From Microbacterium halophytorum (lineage in GTDB: Bacteria; Actinomycetota; Actinomycetes; Actinomycetales; Microbacteriaceae), in contig NZ_PNFA01000017.1 of the NCBI RefSeq assembly GCF_002970975.1, positions 1-64,000 on the forward strand: a stretch of DNA of 64,000 bases, written 5' to 3'. The translations under genes and the position numbers were made by a program. Of this stretch, positions 20,773 through 30,736 are shown in pieces; the stretch's first letter is position 1, and the number at the start of each line of letters is the position of its first letter. The notes under the pieces were generated by a model, which ran no database searches, was not told the origin of the DNA, and saw only the letters and a list, made by a program, of their open reading frames with translations.

Positions 20773-21264
20773 TCAGTGGCCCTGCGTCTTGGCGCGGTCG
20801 AACGCCTCCGTGACGAGGCGCTCGGCCTCGGCGGCGTTCGCCCACTCGTCGACCTTGACCCACTTGCCCGGCTCGAGGTCCTTGTAGTGCTCGAAGAAGT
20901 GGCAGATCTCCTTGCGGGTGTACTCCGGGAGGTCGTCGACGTCCTGGATGTGGTCCCAGCGCGGGTCCTTCGCGAGCACGGCCACGACCTTGTCGTCGCC
21001 GCCGGCCTCGTCGCTCATCTTCAGCACGGCGACGGGGCGCACCTTGACGCCGACGCCCGGGTAGACCGAGTGGTCCATGATCACGAGCACGTCGAGCGGG
21101 TCGCCGTCCTCGCCGAGCGTGTTCTCGAAGAAGCCGTAGTCACTCGGGTAGCCGAATGTCGTGTACAGCACGCGGTCCAGGAAGACGCGGCCCGTCTCGT
21201 GGTCGACCTCGTACTTCACGCGGCTTCCGCGCGGGATCTCGATGACGGCGTCGTATGCGCCCAT
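20773..21264 (-). CDS. ppa: Inorganic pyrophosphatase (type I)
   Basis: Cytoplasmic enzyme that hydrolyses pyrophosphate to two phosphates, pulling biosynthetic reactions forward; Mg-dependent. 163 residues, the usual size for bacterial family I enzymes. The signature [10 protein letters not shown] lies near residues 51-60 with the metal-binding aspartates; [10 protein letters not shown] near 17-26, GYPSDYGF near 38, and DPRWDHI near 99 are also typical. The ATG has GAAGGAG seven bases upstream, and a TAGGCT -10 element (21304-21309) gives a leader of about 33 bases. Confidence 0.95.
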   Translation of the reverse strand: MGAYDAVIEIPRGSRVKYEVDHETGRVFLDRVLYTTFGYPSDYGFFENTLGEDGDPLDVLVIMDHSVYPGVGVKVRPVAVLKMSDEAGGDDKVVAVLAKDPRWDHIQDVDDLPEYTRKEICHFFEHYKDLEPGKWVKVDEWANAAEAERLVTEAFDRAKTQGH

Positions 21265-21303
21265 GCGTGTGCTCCTTCAGAAGAACGGTTGGAATCCGCG
21301 ACA

Positions 21304-21309
21304 AGCCTA
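21304..21309 (-). promoter_or_regulatory. -10 element of ppa
   Basis: Minus-strand TAGGCT about 40 bases before the ppa ATG; the leader contains GAAGGAG. Confidence 0.4.
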
Positions 21310-21492
21310 CCGGCGGCACCCCGGGGAGTTCGAGCGGCGCCGGGGCGGACGGGTCGAGTCGGGTGCGGCGCGCGGGCTCCCCGTCACCGGGGCGCGGGCC
21401 GGTTCCGCGCGGCGCCCGGCGGCCGGTCTCGACGCGTCGGTGCGCATCCGGACGCCGCGCGTCGGTCGCGGGCGGGGCGGGCGGCCCCGCGG

Positions 21493-21498
21493 TAGCGT
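21493..21498 (+). promoter_or_regulatory. -10 element of tilS (leaderless)
   Basis: TAGCGT, then 6 bases, then the ATG at 21505. Confidence 0.5.
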
Positions 21499-21504
21499 GA
21501 GCGC

Positions 21505-22491
21505 ATGCTCGACCCCGCGATCGCCGCCGTCCGACTCGCCGTGCGCGAGGCGCTCCAGCCGTTCGCCGAGAGCGGCGCGACGATCCTCGTCGCGCTCTCC
21601 GGCGGCGCCGATTCGCTCGCGCTCGCCGCGGCCGCGGCTCACGAAGCGCGGGGCCTCGGCCTCGGCATCGCGGCCGTCACGGTCGACCACGGCTTGCAGC
21701 CGGGCTCCGCCGAGGTCGCCGAGCGCGCGGCGGCCCAGGCACGCGGGCTCGGGATCCCGGATGCGCGCGTCGCACGCGTCGAGGTGGGAACGGACGGCGG
21801 GCCGGAGGCCGCGGCCCGCACCGCGCGGTACGCCGCGATCTCACGCGCCGCGTCCGAGACCGGCGCCGCGGCCGTCCTGCTCGGCCACACGCTCGACGAC
21901 CAGGCCGAGACGGTGCTGCTCGCCCTCGCCCGCGGCGCCGGCGCCGGCAGTCTGCAGGGGATGGCGCCGCGCCGCATCGACGAGCGAGGGCTCGCGTGGG
22001 AGCGCCCGCTGCTGGGGCTGCGCCGCGCCGAGACGCGCGCGTTCTGCGCCGCGGCCGGCATCGAGGCGTGGGAGGACCCGCACAACTCAGACGAGCGGTT
22101 CGGCCGCGTGCGCGTGCGCGAGACGGTGCTGCCGGTGCTGGAGCGTGAACTCGGCCCCGGCATCGCCGATGCGCTCGCTCGGACGGCCGAGCAGCTCCGC
22201 GAGGACAACGAGGCGTTCGCCGACATGATCGACGAGACGATCGAGGACATCGTCGAACACGCCGAGGCCGGCATCGCGATCTCGGTCGCGGCGCTGGCGG
22301 CCAACCCGGCGGCCATCCGGAACCGGATCATCCGGCACGTGGCCGCGAGCGAGTTCGATGCGTCGCTCACGCGCCGGCACACCCTCGAGATCGCCCGCCT
22401 CGTCACCGATTGGCGGGGCCAGGGGCCCATCGACCTGCCGGGCTTCGCGGCGACCCGCCGCGGCGCGCTCATCGTGCTCACCGCGCGTTGA
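21505..22491 (+). CDS. tilS: tRNA(Ile)-lysidine synthase
   Basis: Essential enzyme that converts C34 of tRNA-Ile(CAU) to lysidine, using ATP and lysine, so that the tRNA reads AUA. 328 residues, the shorter actinobacterial type. The PP-loop motif [10 protein letters not shown] is near residue 33, VTVDHGL near 58, and [18 protein letters not shown] near 120-137. The C-terminal half is helical and less conserved. The ATG is supported by a leaderless -10. It heads the tilS-hpt-ftsH-folE series, an order conserved in many actinobacteria. Confidence 0.93.
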   Translation: MLDPAIAAVRLAVREALQPFAESGATILVALSGGADSLALAAAAAHEARGLGLGIAAVTVDHGLQPGSAEVAERAAAQARGLGIPDARVARVEVGTDGGPEAAARTARYAAISRAASETGAAAVLLGHTLDDQAETVLLALARGAGAGSLQGMAPRRIDERGLAWERPLLGLRRAETRAFCAAAGIEAWEDPHNSDERFGRVRVRETVLPVLERELGPGIADALARTAEQLREDNEAFADMIDETIEDIVEHAEAGIAISVAALAANPAAIRNRIIRHVAASEFDASLTRRHTLEIARLVTDWRGQGPIDLPGFAATRRGALIVLTAR

Positions 22492-22565
22492 CCGTTCCTC
22501 GCGCTTCCCGCTCCTCCGCCTCCCGCTGAGGAGCAGGCGGCATGCGATTCCCATTCGGCAATGCG

Positions 22566-22571
22566 TAGGAT
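22566..22571 (+). promoter_or_regulatory. -10 element of hpt (leaderless)
   Basis: TAGGAT, then 6 bases, then the ATG at 22578. Confidence 0.5.
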
Positions 22572-22577
22572 CGATGC

Positions 22578-23129
22578 ATGCGCGCCGCGGATATCGCCGA
22601 CCAGCTGACCGACATCCTCGTGACCGAGGAGCAGATAGGCGACAAGCTCGCCGAGATCGCTCGGCAGGTGGAGGCCGACTACGAGGGCAAGAAGCTCCTG
22701 CTCGTCGGCGTGCTGAAGGGGGCTGCCACGGTGATGGTCGACTTCTCGCGCCACCTCGACCGCGAGATCGAGATGGACTGGATGGCGGTGTCGAGCTACG
22801 GGGCGGGCACCAAGTCCAGCGGAGTCGTGCAGATCCGCAAGGACCTCGACACCGACCTCGGCGGCTACCACGTGCTGATCGTCGAGGACATCATCGACTC
22901 CGGCCTCACGCTGAGCTGGCTGCTGAAGAACTTCGCGGAGCGCGGTGCCGAGTCGGTCGAGGTCTTCGCGCTGCTGCGCAAGCCGGAGGCCGTGAAGGTC
23001 GAGATCGACTGCCGCTACCTCGGCTTCGACATCCCGAACGAGTTCGTCGTCGGCTACGGCCTCGACTTCGCCGAGCACTACCGAAACCTGCGCGACGTCG
23101 CGGTCCTCGCTCCTCACGTCTACTCCTGA
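22578..23129 (+). CDS. hpt: Hypoxanthine phosphoribosyltransferase
   Basis: Purine salvage enzyme: hypoxanthine (and guanine) plus PRPP to IMP (GMP) and pyrophosphate. 183 residues. The PRPP-binding signature [14 protein letters not shown] lies near residues 98-111, the flexible-loop segment [11 protein letters not shown] near 73-83, and the purine-binding [10 protein letters not shown] and [15 protein letters not shown] near the C terminus. It sits between tilS and ftsH, as in many actinobacteria, and has its own leaderless promoter. Confidence 0.95.
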   Translation: MRAADIADQLTDILVTEEQIGDKLAEIARQVEADYEGKKLLLVGVLKGAATVMVDFSRHLDREIEMDWMAVSSYGAGTKSSGVVQIRKDLDTDLGGYHVLIVEDIIDSGLTLSWLLKNFAERGAESVEVFALLRKPEAVKVEIDCRYLGFDIPNEFVVGYGLDFAEHYRNLRDVAVLAPHVYS

Positions 23130-23219
23130 TCGGAGCGGTGCCAGGGCGCCGCTCGACCTCGGCCGCCGCTCGCGCGTTACGCCTCGGGCGAATTCAGAAG
23201 CGCCATAGTGGCCGCGCGA

Positions 23220-23225
23220 TAGCCT
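23220..23225 (+). promoter_or_regulatory. -10 element of ftsH
   Basis: TAGCCT about 66 bases before the ftsH ATG, implying a leader of about 59 bases. No clear -35 seen. Confidence 0.35.
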
Positions 23226-23290
23226 GGAGGCTGGACGCGCTTCGGCGCGCAGTTCGTCGACCCCGAGGGAGCACGGGCGCAGCCCGCACT

Positions 23291-25288
23291 ATGAAAGCCA
23301 AGAAGATCACCCGCAATCCGCTGATCTATGTGCTGCTGATCGGCGTGCTTCTCATTGCGGGTTTCATCCTGATCAACTCGCTCGCGGGGCCGAAGCAGAT
23401 CACCACCCAGCAGGGCATGGAGCTGCTCGGCGGCGACACCGTGACCGAGGTCACGATCACCGACGGCAACCAGCGGGTCGACATGCACCTCTCCGAGGCC
23501 TTCGAGGGCTCGGAGGACGTGCAGTTCTACTACGTCGGCGCCCGCGCCGACGAGGTCGTCGCCGCGGTCGAGACGGCGGCGCCGGCCGACGGTTTCGACG
23601 ACGACGTGCCGCAGCAGAGCATCCTGGGCAGCCTGCTGACCTTCATGATCCCCGTGCTGCTGCTCGGCCTGCTGTTCTGGTTCCTGCTCGCGAACGCGCA
23701 GGGCGGCGGCAAGATGGCGCAGTTCGGCAAGTCGAAGGCGAAGATCGCCAACAAGGAGCATCCGGATGTGACGTTCGCGGACGTCGCCGGCGCCGACGAG
23801 GCGCTCGAAGAGCTGCAGGAGATCAAGGACTTCCTCGCGGACCCCTCGAAGTACCAGGCCGTCGGCGCGCGCATCCCGAAGGGCGTCATGCTCTACGGCC
23901 CTCCCGGAACGGGCAAGACGCTGCTCGCCAGGGCCGTCGCGGGCGAGGCGGGCGTGCCGTTCTACTCGATCTCCGGTTCGGACTTCGTCGAGATGTTCGT
24001 CGGCGTCGGTGCGAGCCGCGTGCGCGACCTGTTCAACCAGGCCAAGGAGAACTCCCCGGCCATCATCTTCATCGACGAGATCGATGCCGTCGGCCGCCAG
24101 CGCGGCGCCGGCATGGGCGGCGGCCACGACGAGCGCGAGCAGACGCTGAACCAGATGCTCGTCGAGATGGACGGCTTCGACCCCAAGGCGAACGTGATCG
24201 TGATCGCCGCGACGAACCGCCCGGACATCCTCGACCCGGCGCTGCTGCGCCCCGGCCGCTTCGACCGCCAGATCGGCGTCGACGCGCCCGACCTCGCGGG
24301 CCGCAAGCAGATCCTCGAGGTGCACGGGCGCGGCAAGCCTCTCGCCGACAGCGTCGACCTCGACTCCGTTGCGCGCAAGACGCCGGGCTTCACGGGCGCC
24401 GACCTCGCGAACGTCCTCAACGAGGCGGCGCTGCTCACGGCGCGCTCGAACGCGCAGCTCATCGACCACCGCGCGCTCGACGAGGCGATCGACCGCGTCA
24501 TCGGCGGCCCGCAGCGGCGCACGCGAGTGATGAAGGACAAGGAGCGCCTGATCACGGCGTACCACGAGGGCGGCCACGCTCTCGCGGCGGCGGCCATGAA
24601 CTTCTCCGACCCCGTCACGAAGATCACGATCCTGCCGCGCGGCAAGGCCCTCGGCTACACGATGGTGCTGCCGCTCGAGGACAAGTTCTCGATCACGCGC
24701 AACGAGCTGCAGGACCAGCTCACGTACGCGATGGGCGGCCGCGTCGCCGAGGAGATCGTGTTCCACGACCCGACGACGGGCGCGTCGAACGACATCCAGA
24801 AGGCGACCTCGACGGCCCGCAAGATGGTCACCGAGTACGGCATGACGACGGCCGTCGGCCCCGTCATGCTCTCCGGCGGCAGCGGCGAGGTGTTCATGGG
24901 CCGCGACATGGGCCACGGGCGCGACTATTCCGACGGCTCCGCCTCGACGATCGACGCCGAGGTGCGCGCGCTCATCGAACAGGCCCACGACGAGGCGTAC
25001 GAGGTGCTGAACGCGAACCGCGACATCCTCGACCAGCTGGCGCACGAGCTCCTCGAGAAGGAGACGCTCGACCACCACCGGCTCGACGAGATCTTCGCCA
25101 ACGTGCGCAAGCTCCCGATGCGCCCGCAGTGGCTGTCGAGCGGCGACCGCCCCGGCTCCGATCTGCCGCCGATCGAGGTCCCCGCGCGCGCGTCCGACGT
25201 GGCGATCGCCGCGAACGCCGAGGCGCCGCAGGCGCAGGCCTCGCAGCCGAACCCCGCGACCGGCACGACCCGACCGGCGACCGCCTGA
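23291..25288 (+). CDS. ftsH: ATP-dependent zinc metalloprotease FtsH
   Basis: Membrane-anchored AAA+ protease that extracts and degrades damaged membrane proteins and some regulators; hexameric, active site facing the cytoplasm. 665 residues. First membrane helix about residues 11-29, an extracytoplasmic domain, second helix about 117-136. Walker A GPPGTGKT is at 203-210, Walker [16 protein letters not shown] follows, then the second region of homology [20 protein letters not shown]. The zinc site is HEGGH at 425-429, a variant of the commoner HEAGH that still meets HExxH. The C-terminal 45 residues are Pro/Ala-rich. The ATG at 23291 is chosen because the protein then begins just before the first helix. 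folE follows 3 bases later. Confidence 0.95.
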   Translation: MKAKKITRNPLIYVLLIGVLLIAGFILINSLAGPKQITTQQGMELLGGDTVTEVTITDGNQRVDMHLSEAFEGSEDVQFYYVGARADEVVAAVETAAPADGFDDDVPQQSILGSLLTFMIPVLLLGLLFWFLLANAQGGGKMAQFGKSKAKIANKEHPDVTFADVAGADEALEELQEIKDFLADPSKYQAVGARIPKGVMLYGPPGTGKTLLARAVAGEAGVPFYSISGSDFVEMFVGVGASRVRDLFNQAKENSPAIIFIDEIDAVGRQRGAGMGGGHDEREQTLNQMLVEMDGFDPKANVIVIAATNRPDILDPALLRPGRFDRQIGVDAPDLAGRKQILEVHGRGKPLADSVDLDSVARKTPGFTGADLANVLNEAALLTARSNAQLIDHRALDEAIDRVIGGPQRRTRVMKDKERLITAYHEGGHALAAAAMNFSDPVTKITILPRGKALGYTMVLPLEDKFSITRNELQDQLTYAMGGRVAEEIVFHDPTTGASNDIQKATSTARKMVTEYGMTTAVGPVMLSGGSGEVFMGRDMGHGRDYSDGSASTIDAEVRALIEQAHDEAYEVLNANRDILDQLAHELLEKETLDHHRLDEIFANVRKLPMRPQWLSSGDRPGSDLPPIEVPARASDVAIAANAEAPQAQASQPNPATGTTRPATA

Positions 25289-25291
25289 GCC

Positions 25292-25921
25292 ATGGCCGTG
25301 CCGGATGGCGTGGACCGCGAGCGCATCGCGGCCCTGACGCGCGAGTTCCTCCTCGCGATCGGTGAGGACCCGGATCGCCCCGGCCTCACGAAGACCCCGG
25401 AGCGCGTCGCCGGGATGGCCGCCGAGATGTTCGGCGGCCTCGCGCAGGACGCCGCGGGGCCGCTCGCCGCGACCATCAGCGTCGCGAGCGGGCCGGCGCC
25501 CGAGACCGAGCCCTCCGGCCCCGTGATCGTGCGGGGCATCCGGTTCCGCTCCGTGTGCGAGCACCACCTGCTGCCGAGCGCGGGCACGGCGCACATCGCG
25601 TACCTGCCGGGCGACAGGGTCGTCGGGCTCGGCGCGTTCCCGCGCGTGATCGACATCCTGGCGAACCGCCCCCAGGTGCAGGAGCGGCTCGGCGAGCAGA
25701 TCGCCGACACGATCGCCGACGCGCTCGACGCCCGCGGCGTCGTCGTGGTGCTCGACGCCGTGCACGGCTGCGTCACGCTGCGCGGGCCCCAGCAGTCCGG
25801 CAGTTCGACCGTCACGATCGCGAGCCGCGGCGAGCTCGCCGAGCCGGCCGCGCGCGCCGAGATCATGGCCCTCATCGCGGCGGGTGAGCCGGCCGATCCG
25901 GACGCGGGGGGAGCGCGCTGA
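25292..25921 (+). CDS. folE: GTP cyclohydrolase I
   Basis: First step of folate synthesis: GTP to 7,8-dihydroneopterin triphosphate, in the cytoplasm. 209 residues. Zinc ligands are visible in RSVCEHHLLP (Cys89, His92) and HGC (Cys160); PGLTKTPERVA near residue 30 and the QERLGEQIADTIADAL helix are typical. Starts 3 bases after ftsH and its TGA overlaps the folP ATG by one base, so the fol genes form a translationally coupled run. Confidence 0.95.
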   Translation: MAVPDGVDRERIAALTREFLLAIGEDPDRPGLTKTPERVAGMAAEMFGGLAQDAAGPLAATISVASGPAPETEPSGPVIVRGIRFRSVCEHHLLPSAGTAHIAYLPGDRVVGLGAFPRVIDILANRPQVQERLGEQIADTIADALDARGVVVVLDAVHGCVTLRGPQQSGSSTVTIASRGELAEPAARAEIMALIAAGEPADPDAGGAR

Positions 25922-27162
25922 TGGAGGTCTGGGGCGTCGTGAACGTCACGCCCGATTCGTTCAGCGACGGCGGCGAGTTCTTCGACCAGGGCAGGGCGAT
26001 CGCCCACGGGCGGGAGCTGCTCGCCGCCGGCGCGACGATCCTCGACATCGGCGGCGAATCGACCAGGCCCGGCTCGATGCCGATCGGCGCCGAGGAGGAG
26101 CTGCGCCGCGTGCTCCCGGTGATCGAGGCCCTGGCAGGCGAGGCCGTCGTGAGCGTCGACACGTACCGCGCCGTGGTCGCCGAGCGCGCGGTCGCCGCGG
26201 GCGCCCGCATCGTGAACGACGTCTCGGGCGGGCTGGAGGACCCCCGGATCTTCGAGGTCGCCGCCGCCGCGGGCGTGCAGATCGCCATCGGGCATTGGCG
26301 CGGCCCGTCCTCCGACATGTACCGGATGGCGCGATACGAACGCGTCGGCGCCGAGATCGCCGCCGAGCTGTCCGAACGCGTCGCGCAGGCGATCGCCGCC
26401 GGCGTGCGGCGCGACCAGGTCATCCTCGACCCCGGCATTGGGTTCGCCAAGACGCCGGAGCAGAGCTGGGCAGCGCTCCGCGAGCTCGACGAGGTGCGCG
26501 CGCTCGGGCTCCCCGTGCTCGTCGGGGTGTCGCGCAAGCGCTTCCTCGCGACGGCGCTGGGCGAGGACCCGTCGCGCGACCGCCGCGACTTCGCGAGCGC
26601 CGTCGTCAGCGTGCTGGCGGCGCAGGCCGGGGCGTACGGCGTGCGCGTGCACGACGTGGCGGCGACGACCGACGCGCTCGCGGTGCTCGGGGAGTGGGCG
26701 CCCGCCGGTATCGGCGCGGTGGCGAGCGGTGAAGAGGCGCCGGATGCAGACGCGCCGGCGGAAGGGCGCGGCGGTGCGGCGGTGCCCGGCACGATCGAGC
26801 TGAACGGGCTGGCGGTGTTCGGCCGCCACGGAGTGTTCGACTTCGAGCGCGAGAACGGCCAGGAGTTCGTCGTCGACGTGTCGCTCCGGCTCGACACCGC
26901 GCCGGCCGCCGCGAGCGACGACGTCGCCGACACGGTGCACTACGGCGAGCTCGCCGACGCCGTCGCGGCGATCGTCGGGGGAGAGCCGGTGAACCTCATC
27001 GAGACGCTCGCGGCGCGCATCGCCGACGCCGTGCTGGCCTTCGACGCGCGGATCGACGCCGCGGTCGTCGCGGTGCACAAGCCCCACGCCCCGATCGAGC
27101 AGAGCTTCCGCGACGTCGCCGTCACGGCGACGCGCGAGCGCCGCGGAACGGGCGCGCGGTGA
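25921..27162 (+). CDS. folP: Fused dihydropteroate synthase-dihydroneopterin aldolase
   Basis: Bifunctional folate enzyme of 413 residues. Residues 1 to about 262 are dihydropteroate synthase, which joins 4-aminobenzoate to hydroxymethyl-dihydropterin diphosphate: NVTPDSFSDGG near 9-19, GGESTRPGS near 44-52, SVDTYR, NDVSGG, DPGIGFAK and GVSRKRF. A linker of about 25 residues rich in Ala/Gly/Glu/Pro follows. Residues 290-413 are a complete dihydroneopterin aldolase (FolB): FGRHGVFDFERENGQEF, the VHYGEL motif, and VHKPHAPI. These are usually separate adjacent genes, so this is an in-frame fusion. Overlaps: TGATG with folE and GTGA with folK. Confidence 0.93.
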   Translation: MEVWGVVNVTPDSFSDGGEFFDQGRAIAHGRELLAAGATILDIGGESTRPGSMPIGAEEELRRVLPVIEALAGEAVVSVDTYRAVVAERAVAAGARIVNDVSGGLEDPRIFEVAAAAGVQIAIGHWRGPSSDMYRMARYERVGAEIAAELSERVAQAIAAGVRRDQVILDPGIGFAKTPEQSWAALRELDEVRALGLPVLVGVSRKRFLATALGEDPSRDRRDFASAVVSVLAAQAGAYGVRVHDVAATTDALAVLGEWAPAGIGAVASGEEAPDADAPAEGRGGAAVPGTIELNGLAVFGRHGVFDFERENGQEFVVDVSLRLDTAPAAASDDVADTVHYGELADAVAAIVGGEPVNLIETLAARIADAVLAFDARIDAAVVAVHKPHAPIEQSFRDVAVTATRERRGTGAR

Positions 27163-27758
27163 CGGCGCGGCGCCCGGGCGTCGGGCCCGTCGATCGGACC
27201 TCCGGCGCGCGCGCGCACGCACCGGCCGAGCCGGCCCCCGCCGGGCGGGCCGCGGTGGCCGCCGTGGTCGCGTTCGGCGCGAATCTCGGCGATCGGTACG
27301 CGACGCTCACCGCCGCGGCGCGCGAGATCGCGGCGCTCGACGGCGTGCACGGCATCCGGATGTCGACGCCCGTCGAGTCGGTCGCGATCACGCTCTCGGG
27401 GCCCGACCCGACCAAGCCCGGGTACGTCAACGCCGTCGCCGTCGTCACGACGACGCTCGGCGCCGACGAGCTGCTCGCGGCGCTTCAGGGCATCGAGAAC
27501 GCGCACGGCCGGGTGCGCGAGGAGCGCTGGGGCGACCGAACGCTCGACCTGGACGTGATCGCGTACGGCGGCGCCGTGAGCGACGACCCGCTCCTGACGC
27601 TGCCGCACCCGCGCGCGCACGAGCGCGACTTCGTGCTCGGCCCGTGGCTCGAGCTCGACCCCGATGCCGCGGTGCCCGGCCGGGGGCGCGCCGATGAGCT
27701 GCTCGCGGCGCTGCGCGCGGCGCAGGATGCGCGAGGCGCAGGGGAGGGCGCGCCGTGA
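27159..27758 (+). CDS. folK: 6-hydroxymethyl-7,8-dihydropterin pyrophosphokinase
   Basis: Transfers pyrophosphate from ATP to hydroxymethyl-dihydropterin, giving the substrate of dihydropteroate synthase. 199 residues. The signature RWGDRTLDLDVIAYG is near residues 124-138, with the pterin-binding VAFGANLGDR near residue 38 and HPRAHERDFVLGPW. The N-terminal 35 residues are Pro/Ala-rich and not part of the fold; an internal start is possible, but the GTG at 27159 overlaps the folP stop in the same GTGA pattern as other joints here. Confidence 0.93.
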   Translation: MTARRPGVGPVDRTSGARAHAPAEPAPAGRAAVAAVVAFGANLGDRYATLTAAAREIAALDGVHGIRMSTPVESVAITLSGPDPTKPGYVNAVAVVTTTLGADELLAALQGIENAHGRVREERWGDRTLDLDVIAYGGAVSDDPLLTLPHPRAHERDFVLGPWLELDPDAAVPGRGRADELLAALRAAQDARGAGEGAP

Positions 27759-28243
27759 AGAGGACGGAACCGATCGCCCTCGTCGTCGCCGCGGTCCTCG
27801 GCGGCGGTGCCGGCTACCTGATCGACCAGCTCCTCTCGGCGACGGGGCACCCCACGTTCACGCCGCCGGTCGGCCTGAGCATCATGCTCGTCGTGCTGGG
27901 CGGGGCGTGCATCGCCCTCGCCTGGCCCATCCGGAAGTCGGTGAAGGACGCGAAGGCGCCGCGCGTCGATCCGTTCCGCGCGCTGCGCGTCGCCGTGCTC
28001 GCGAAGGCGTCGAGCCTCGTCGGCGCTCTCGTCGGCGGCGTGTGCGCCGGCCTTCTGGTCTTCCTCGCTTCCCGGCCCGTGGTTCCGCCGGTAGGGTCGA
28101 TGACAGCGATCATCGCCGCGGTGGGGGCCAGCGCCGCCCTGGTCGCGGCGGCGCTGTTCGCCGAGTACATGTGCACCCTGCCGAAGGATCCCGATGACCG
28201 AGACCAGCCAGACGCCGGGCCAGGAGCCGAGCCCACGACCTGA
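27755..28243 (+). CDS. DUF3180 family membrane protein
   Basis: 162-residue integral membrane protein of unknown function, found in actinobacteria after folK. Four hydrophobic helices are visible: about residues 6-27 (IALVVAAVLGGGAGYLIDQL), 39-58, 84-109 and 115-138. The C terminus is hydrophilic and Asp/Pro-rich. GTG start overlaps folK by GTGA; its end overlaps the next gene by 50 bases. Confidence 0.85.
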   Translation: MKRTEPIALVVAAVLGGGAGYLIDQLLSATGHPTFTPPVGLSIMLVVLGGACIALAWPIRKSVKDAKAPRVDPFRALRVAVLAKASSLVGALVGGVCAGLLVFLASRPVVPPVGSMTAIIAAVGASAALVAAALFAEYMCTLPKDPDDRDQPDAGPGAEPTT

Positions 28244-28823
28244 CGGGTCGGGCATCGTTCCACCGCCGCCTTCGGGGATCGCGCCCGAGGCCGCCCCCGT
28301 GCTCGACGAGGGCACGTACGAGCAGATCCGCGAGCCGCGCTCCGAGAACCGGCTCGCCCTCGACGGCACGTGGCACCAGATCTCGCCCAAGTACGTCCTG
28401 TCGCAGACGGTGCAGAACGCGATCGTCGTCGTGCTCGCGCTCGTCGCGGCCACGGCGCTCTACCTGATCGCCGAGCAGTGGTGGGCGTGGATCGCGGCGG
28501 GCGCCATCGTCGTGGTGACCGTGATCACGCAGATCATCCTGCCCCGGCAGGCCCGCGCGCTCGGCTACATGCTGCGCGAGGACGACCTGGTGTTCCGCAA
28601 GGGCATCCTGTGGCAGCGCATCGTCGCGGTGCCGTACGGCCGAATGCAGCTCGTCGACATCACGCACGGGCCGATGGACCGCGCCTTCGGAATCGCGAAG
28701 CTCAAGATGATCACGGCGGCCGCGACGACCGGCGTCGAGATCCCCGGCCTGTCGCAGGATGCGGCGGAGTCGCTGCGCGACACCCTGATCGAGGTCGCCG
28801 AGACGAGGCGGACCGGCCTGTGA
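28194..28823 (+). CDS. Bacterial PH-domain membrane protein (YdbS-like)
   Basis: 209 residues. A Pro-rich cytoplasmic N terminus (about 60 residues) precedes two membrane helices, about residues 80-97 and 100-118, then a bacterial PH-like domain (DUF304) starting near LGYMLREDDLVFRKG, with VPYGRMQLVDI and KLKMITAAATTGVEIPGL. Relatives such as YdbS work with YdbT-type partners and affect sensitivity to some surface-active peptides. The next gene is exactly such a YdbT-like partner, overlapping by GTGA. Confidence 0.85.
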   Translation: MTETSQTPGQEPSPRPDGSGIVPPPPSGIAPEAAPVLDEGTYEQIREPRSENRLALDGTWHQISPKYVLSQTVQNAIVVVLALVAATALYLIAEQWWAWIAAGAIVVVTVITQIILPRQARALGYMLREDDLVFRKGILWQRIVAVPYGRMQLVDITHGPMDRAFGIAKLKMITAAATTGVEIPGLSQDAAESLRDTLIEVAETRRTGL

Positions 28824-30736
28824 CGCCTCAGCCCGTATCAGACGCGTCGGCGACCGCACCGCTCGCGGGCGGCGGCTCGTCGACGCTCGCCGACGGCGAG
28901 TGGCACCGGCTGCACCCGCTCACGCCGCTGTTCCGCGGCGGCATCGCGCTCGTCATCATCGTCGGCGTCATCGTCGCGAACCTTCGCGACAGGCTCATCG
29001 CCTGGTTCGTGGCCATCTTCGACGGCAACGCCGGCATCGACGTCGAGTACGAGAACGGCGACCCCGTCGGCTGGGCGATCGACTGGACCCTCGCGAACAA
29101 CTTCGTGCTGATCGCGATGCTCGGCGTGCTCCTCGTCGTCGCGATCATCTGCGGGCTGTTCTGGCTGAGCTGGCGCCGGCACGAGTTCCGGATCACGGAC
29201 GACCACGTCGAGATCCGGCGCGGTGTCGTCTTCCGCACGCAGCGGCGCGCGCCGCTCGACCGCGTGCAGGGCGTGAACCTCACGCGCCCGTTCGTCGGGC
29301 GGCTCGTCGGCATCGCCAAGCTCGAGGTCGACGGCGCGGGCACCGACGCGAACGTGCCGCTCGAGTACCTCGGAACGGCACGTGCGGAGGAGGTGCGGGC
29401 CGACATCCTGCGCCTCGCATCGGGCGTCAGGGCCGCGCGGGCAGAGGCGCGCGCCGCGAAGCAGGCGCCGGCGGAGGGCCGCGGCGCCGTGAGCGCGACC
29501 GTCAGCGCCGGCGTGCAGGGCCTGATCGACGGCGTCGACACCGCCGACGTCGCGCCCGAGAGCCTCGTGAAGCTGCCGACGGGCCGCATCATCGGAGCGC
29601 AGCTGCTCGACATCGCCGGGTGGGTCGTGATGTTCGGCATCATCTGGTTGGCGGTGCTCATCGGCCTCATCCCGGTCGCGACGGGGAACGAGGACGGCGC
29701 GGGCGAGGGCTTCCTCATCCTCGGCTCGGTCGGGCTCGTCACGGCGATCTCGTTCGGCATCGCGATCGTCGCCATCCTGTGGGCGAAGGTCTCGAAGGCG
29801 CTCCGCTACTCGATCGCGGACACCCCGAACGGCGTGCGCGTCACCTACGGCCTCACGACCACGACGACGCAGACGATCCCGCCCGGCCGCATCCACGCGC
29901 TCGAGATCACGCAGCCTCTGTTCTGGCGACCGTTCGGCTGGTGGCACATCCGCGTCAACCGCGTCTCGGGCAAGAGCGCGAGCCAGCAGCAGTCGGGGCA
30001 GGCGCAGCAGTTCTCGCAGGTGCTGCCCGTCGGCACGCGCGCCGACGTCGAGCGCGTGCTGCGGGTCTGCCTGCCCCACCTGCCGGTCGCCGACCTTCCG
30101 CTGCTGATCGACAACGGCATGTTCGGGCCCGTCGAGGGTGCCGACGACCCGTATCGCACGATGGCCCGCCGCGGCTGGTGGCGGCGGCCGGTCTCGTTCC
30201 GCCGGCACGGCTTCGCCGTCAGCGACTACGGCCTGTTCCTGCGCCGCGGCGTCGTCTGGCGCAAGCAGGCGGTGTTCCCGCTCGCCCGCCTGCAGGGGCT
30301 GTCGATCGCGCAGGGGCCGATCGACCGGATGCAGAAGGTCGCGTGGGCGCAGGCCCACGCCGTCGCGGGCGTGATTTCGGGTCAGTTCGTCGGCATGGAG
30401 CGCGACGACGCGACCGAGCTGCTCGAGCGGGTGCGCCGCGCGGCGGTCGCGGCGGCGGCGAACGACCCCGCACACCGCTGGGGCACGGCGGAGCCCGTGC
30501 CGGGGACGGTCTCGGCGCTGCCGGCGATGGCACCGGCCGGTGCTCCCGGGGCCGCGGCGCACGCTCCCGGCGGGCCGCCGTACGTCGGGCCAGCGGGGCA
30601 CGACGCGCAGGCCGTCGCCGCGCAGCGAACGGCCGGTTCCGCGCCCGATGCCGCCGCTCCGCCGGCGACGGCGCCCGAGGCGCGGGGCGCATCGCCGTCG
30701 CCGGATCGGGAGCCGCCGACGGAGGCGTCCGCGTGA
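28820..30736 (+). CDS. Bacterial PH-domain membrane protein (YdbT-like)
   Basis: 638 residues with three PH-like (DUF304) segments and two pairs of membrane helices. Helices lie near residues 32-52 and 96-118 and again near 266-290 and 300-322. PH segments start near FRITDDHVEIRRGVVFRT (residue 129), YSIADTPNGVRVTYG (residue 333) and FAVSDYGLFLRRGVVWRK (residue 463). The C-terminal 90 residues are Pro/Ala-rich. YdbT relatives form a membrane complex with YdbS-like proteins; the role is unproven. TGA overlaps the ATG of the next gene. Confidence 0.83.
   Translation: MTPQPVSDASATAPLAGGGSSTLADGEWHRLHPLTPLFRGGIALVIIVGVIVANLRDRLIAWFVAIFDGNAGIDVEYENGDPVGWAIDWTLANNFVLIAMLGVLLVVAIICGLFWLSWRRHEFRITDDHVEIRRGVVFRTQRRAPLDRVQGVNLTRPFVGRLVGIAKLEVDGAGTDANVPLEYLGTARAEEVRADILRLASGVRAARAEARAAKQAPAEGRGAVSATVSAGVQGLIDGVDTADVAPESLVKLPTGRIIGAQLLDIAGWVVMFGIIWLAVLIGLIPVATGNEDGAGEGFLILGSVGLVTAISFGIAIVAILWAKVSKALRYSIADTPNGVRVTYGLTTTTTQTIPPGRIHALEITQPLFWRPFGWWHIRVNRVSGKSASQQQSGQAQQFSQVLPVGTRADVERVLRVCLPHLPVADLPLLIDNGMFGPVEGADDPYRTMARRGWWRRPVSFRRHGFAVSDYGLFLRRGVVWRKQAVFPLARLQGLSIAQGPIDRMQKVAWAQAHAVAGVISGQFVGMERDDATELLERVRRAAVAAAANDPAHRWGTAEPVPGTVSALPAMAPAGAPGAAAHAPGGPPYVGPAGHDAQAVAAQRTAGSAPDAAAPPATAPEARGASPSPDREPPTEASA

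Noticed and set aside
23177..25765. Long open frame of 862 codons on the minus strand opposite ftsH and folE
   Set aside because: It is a high-GC antisense shadow: its sequence is Arg/Ala/Val/Asp-rich without any recognisable fold, while the plus strand has complete ftsH and folE.
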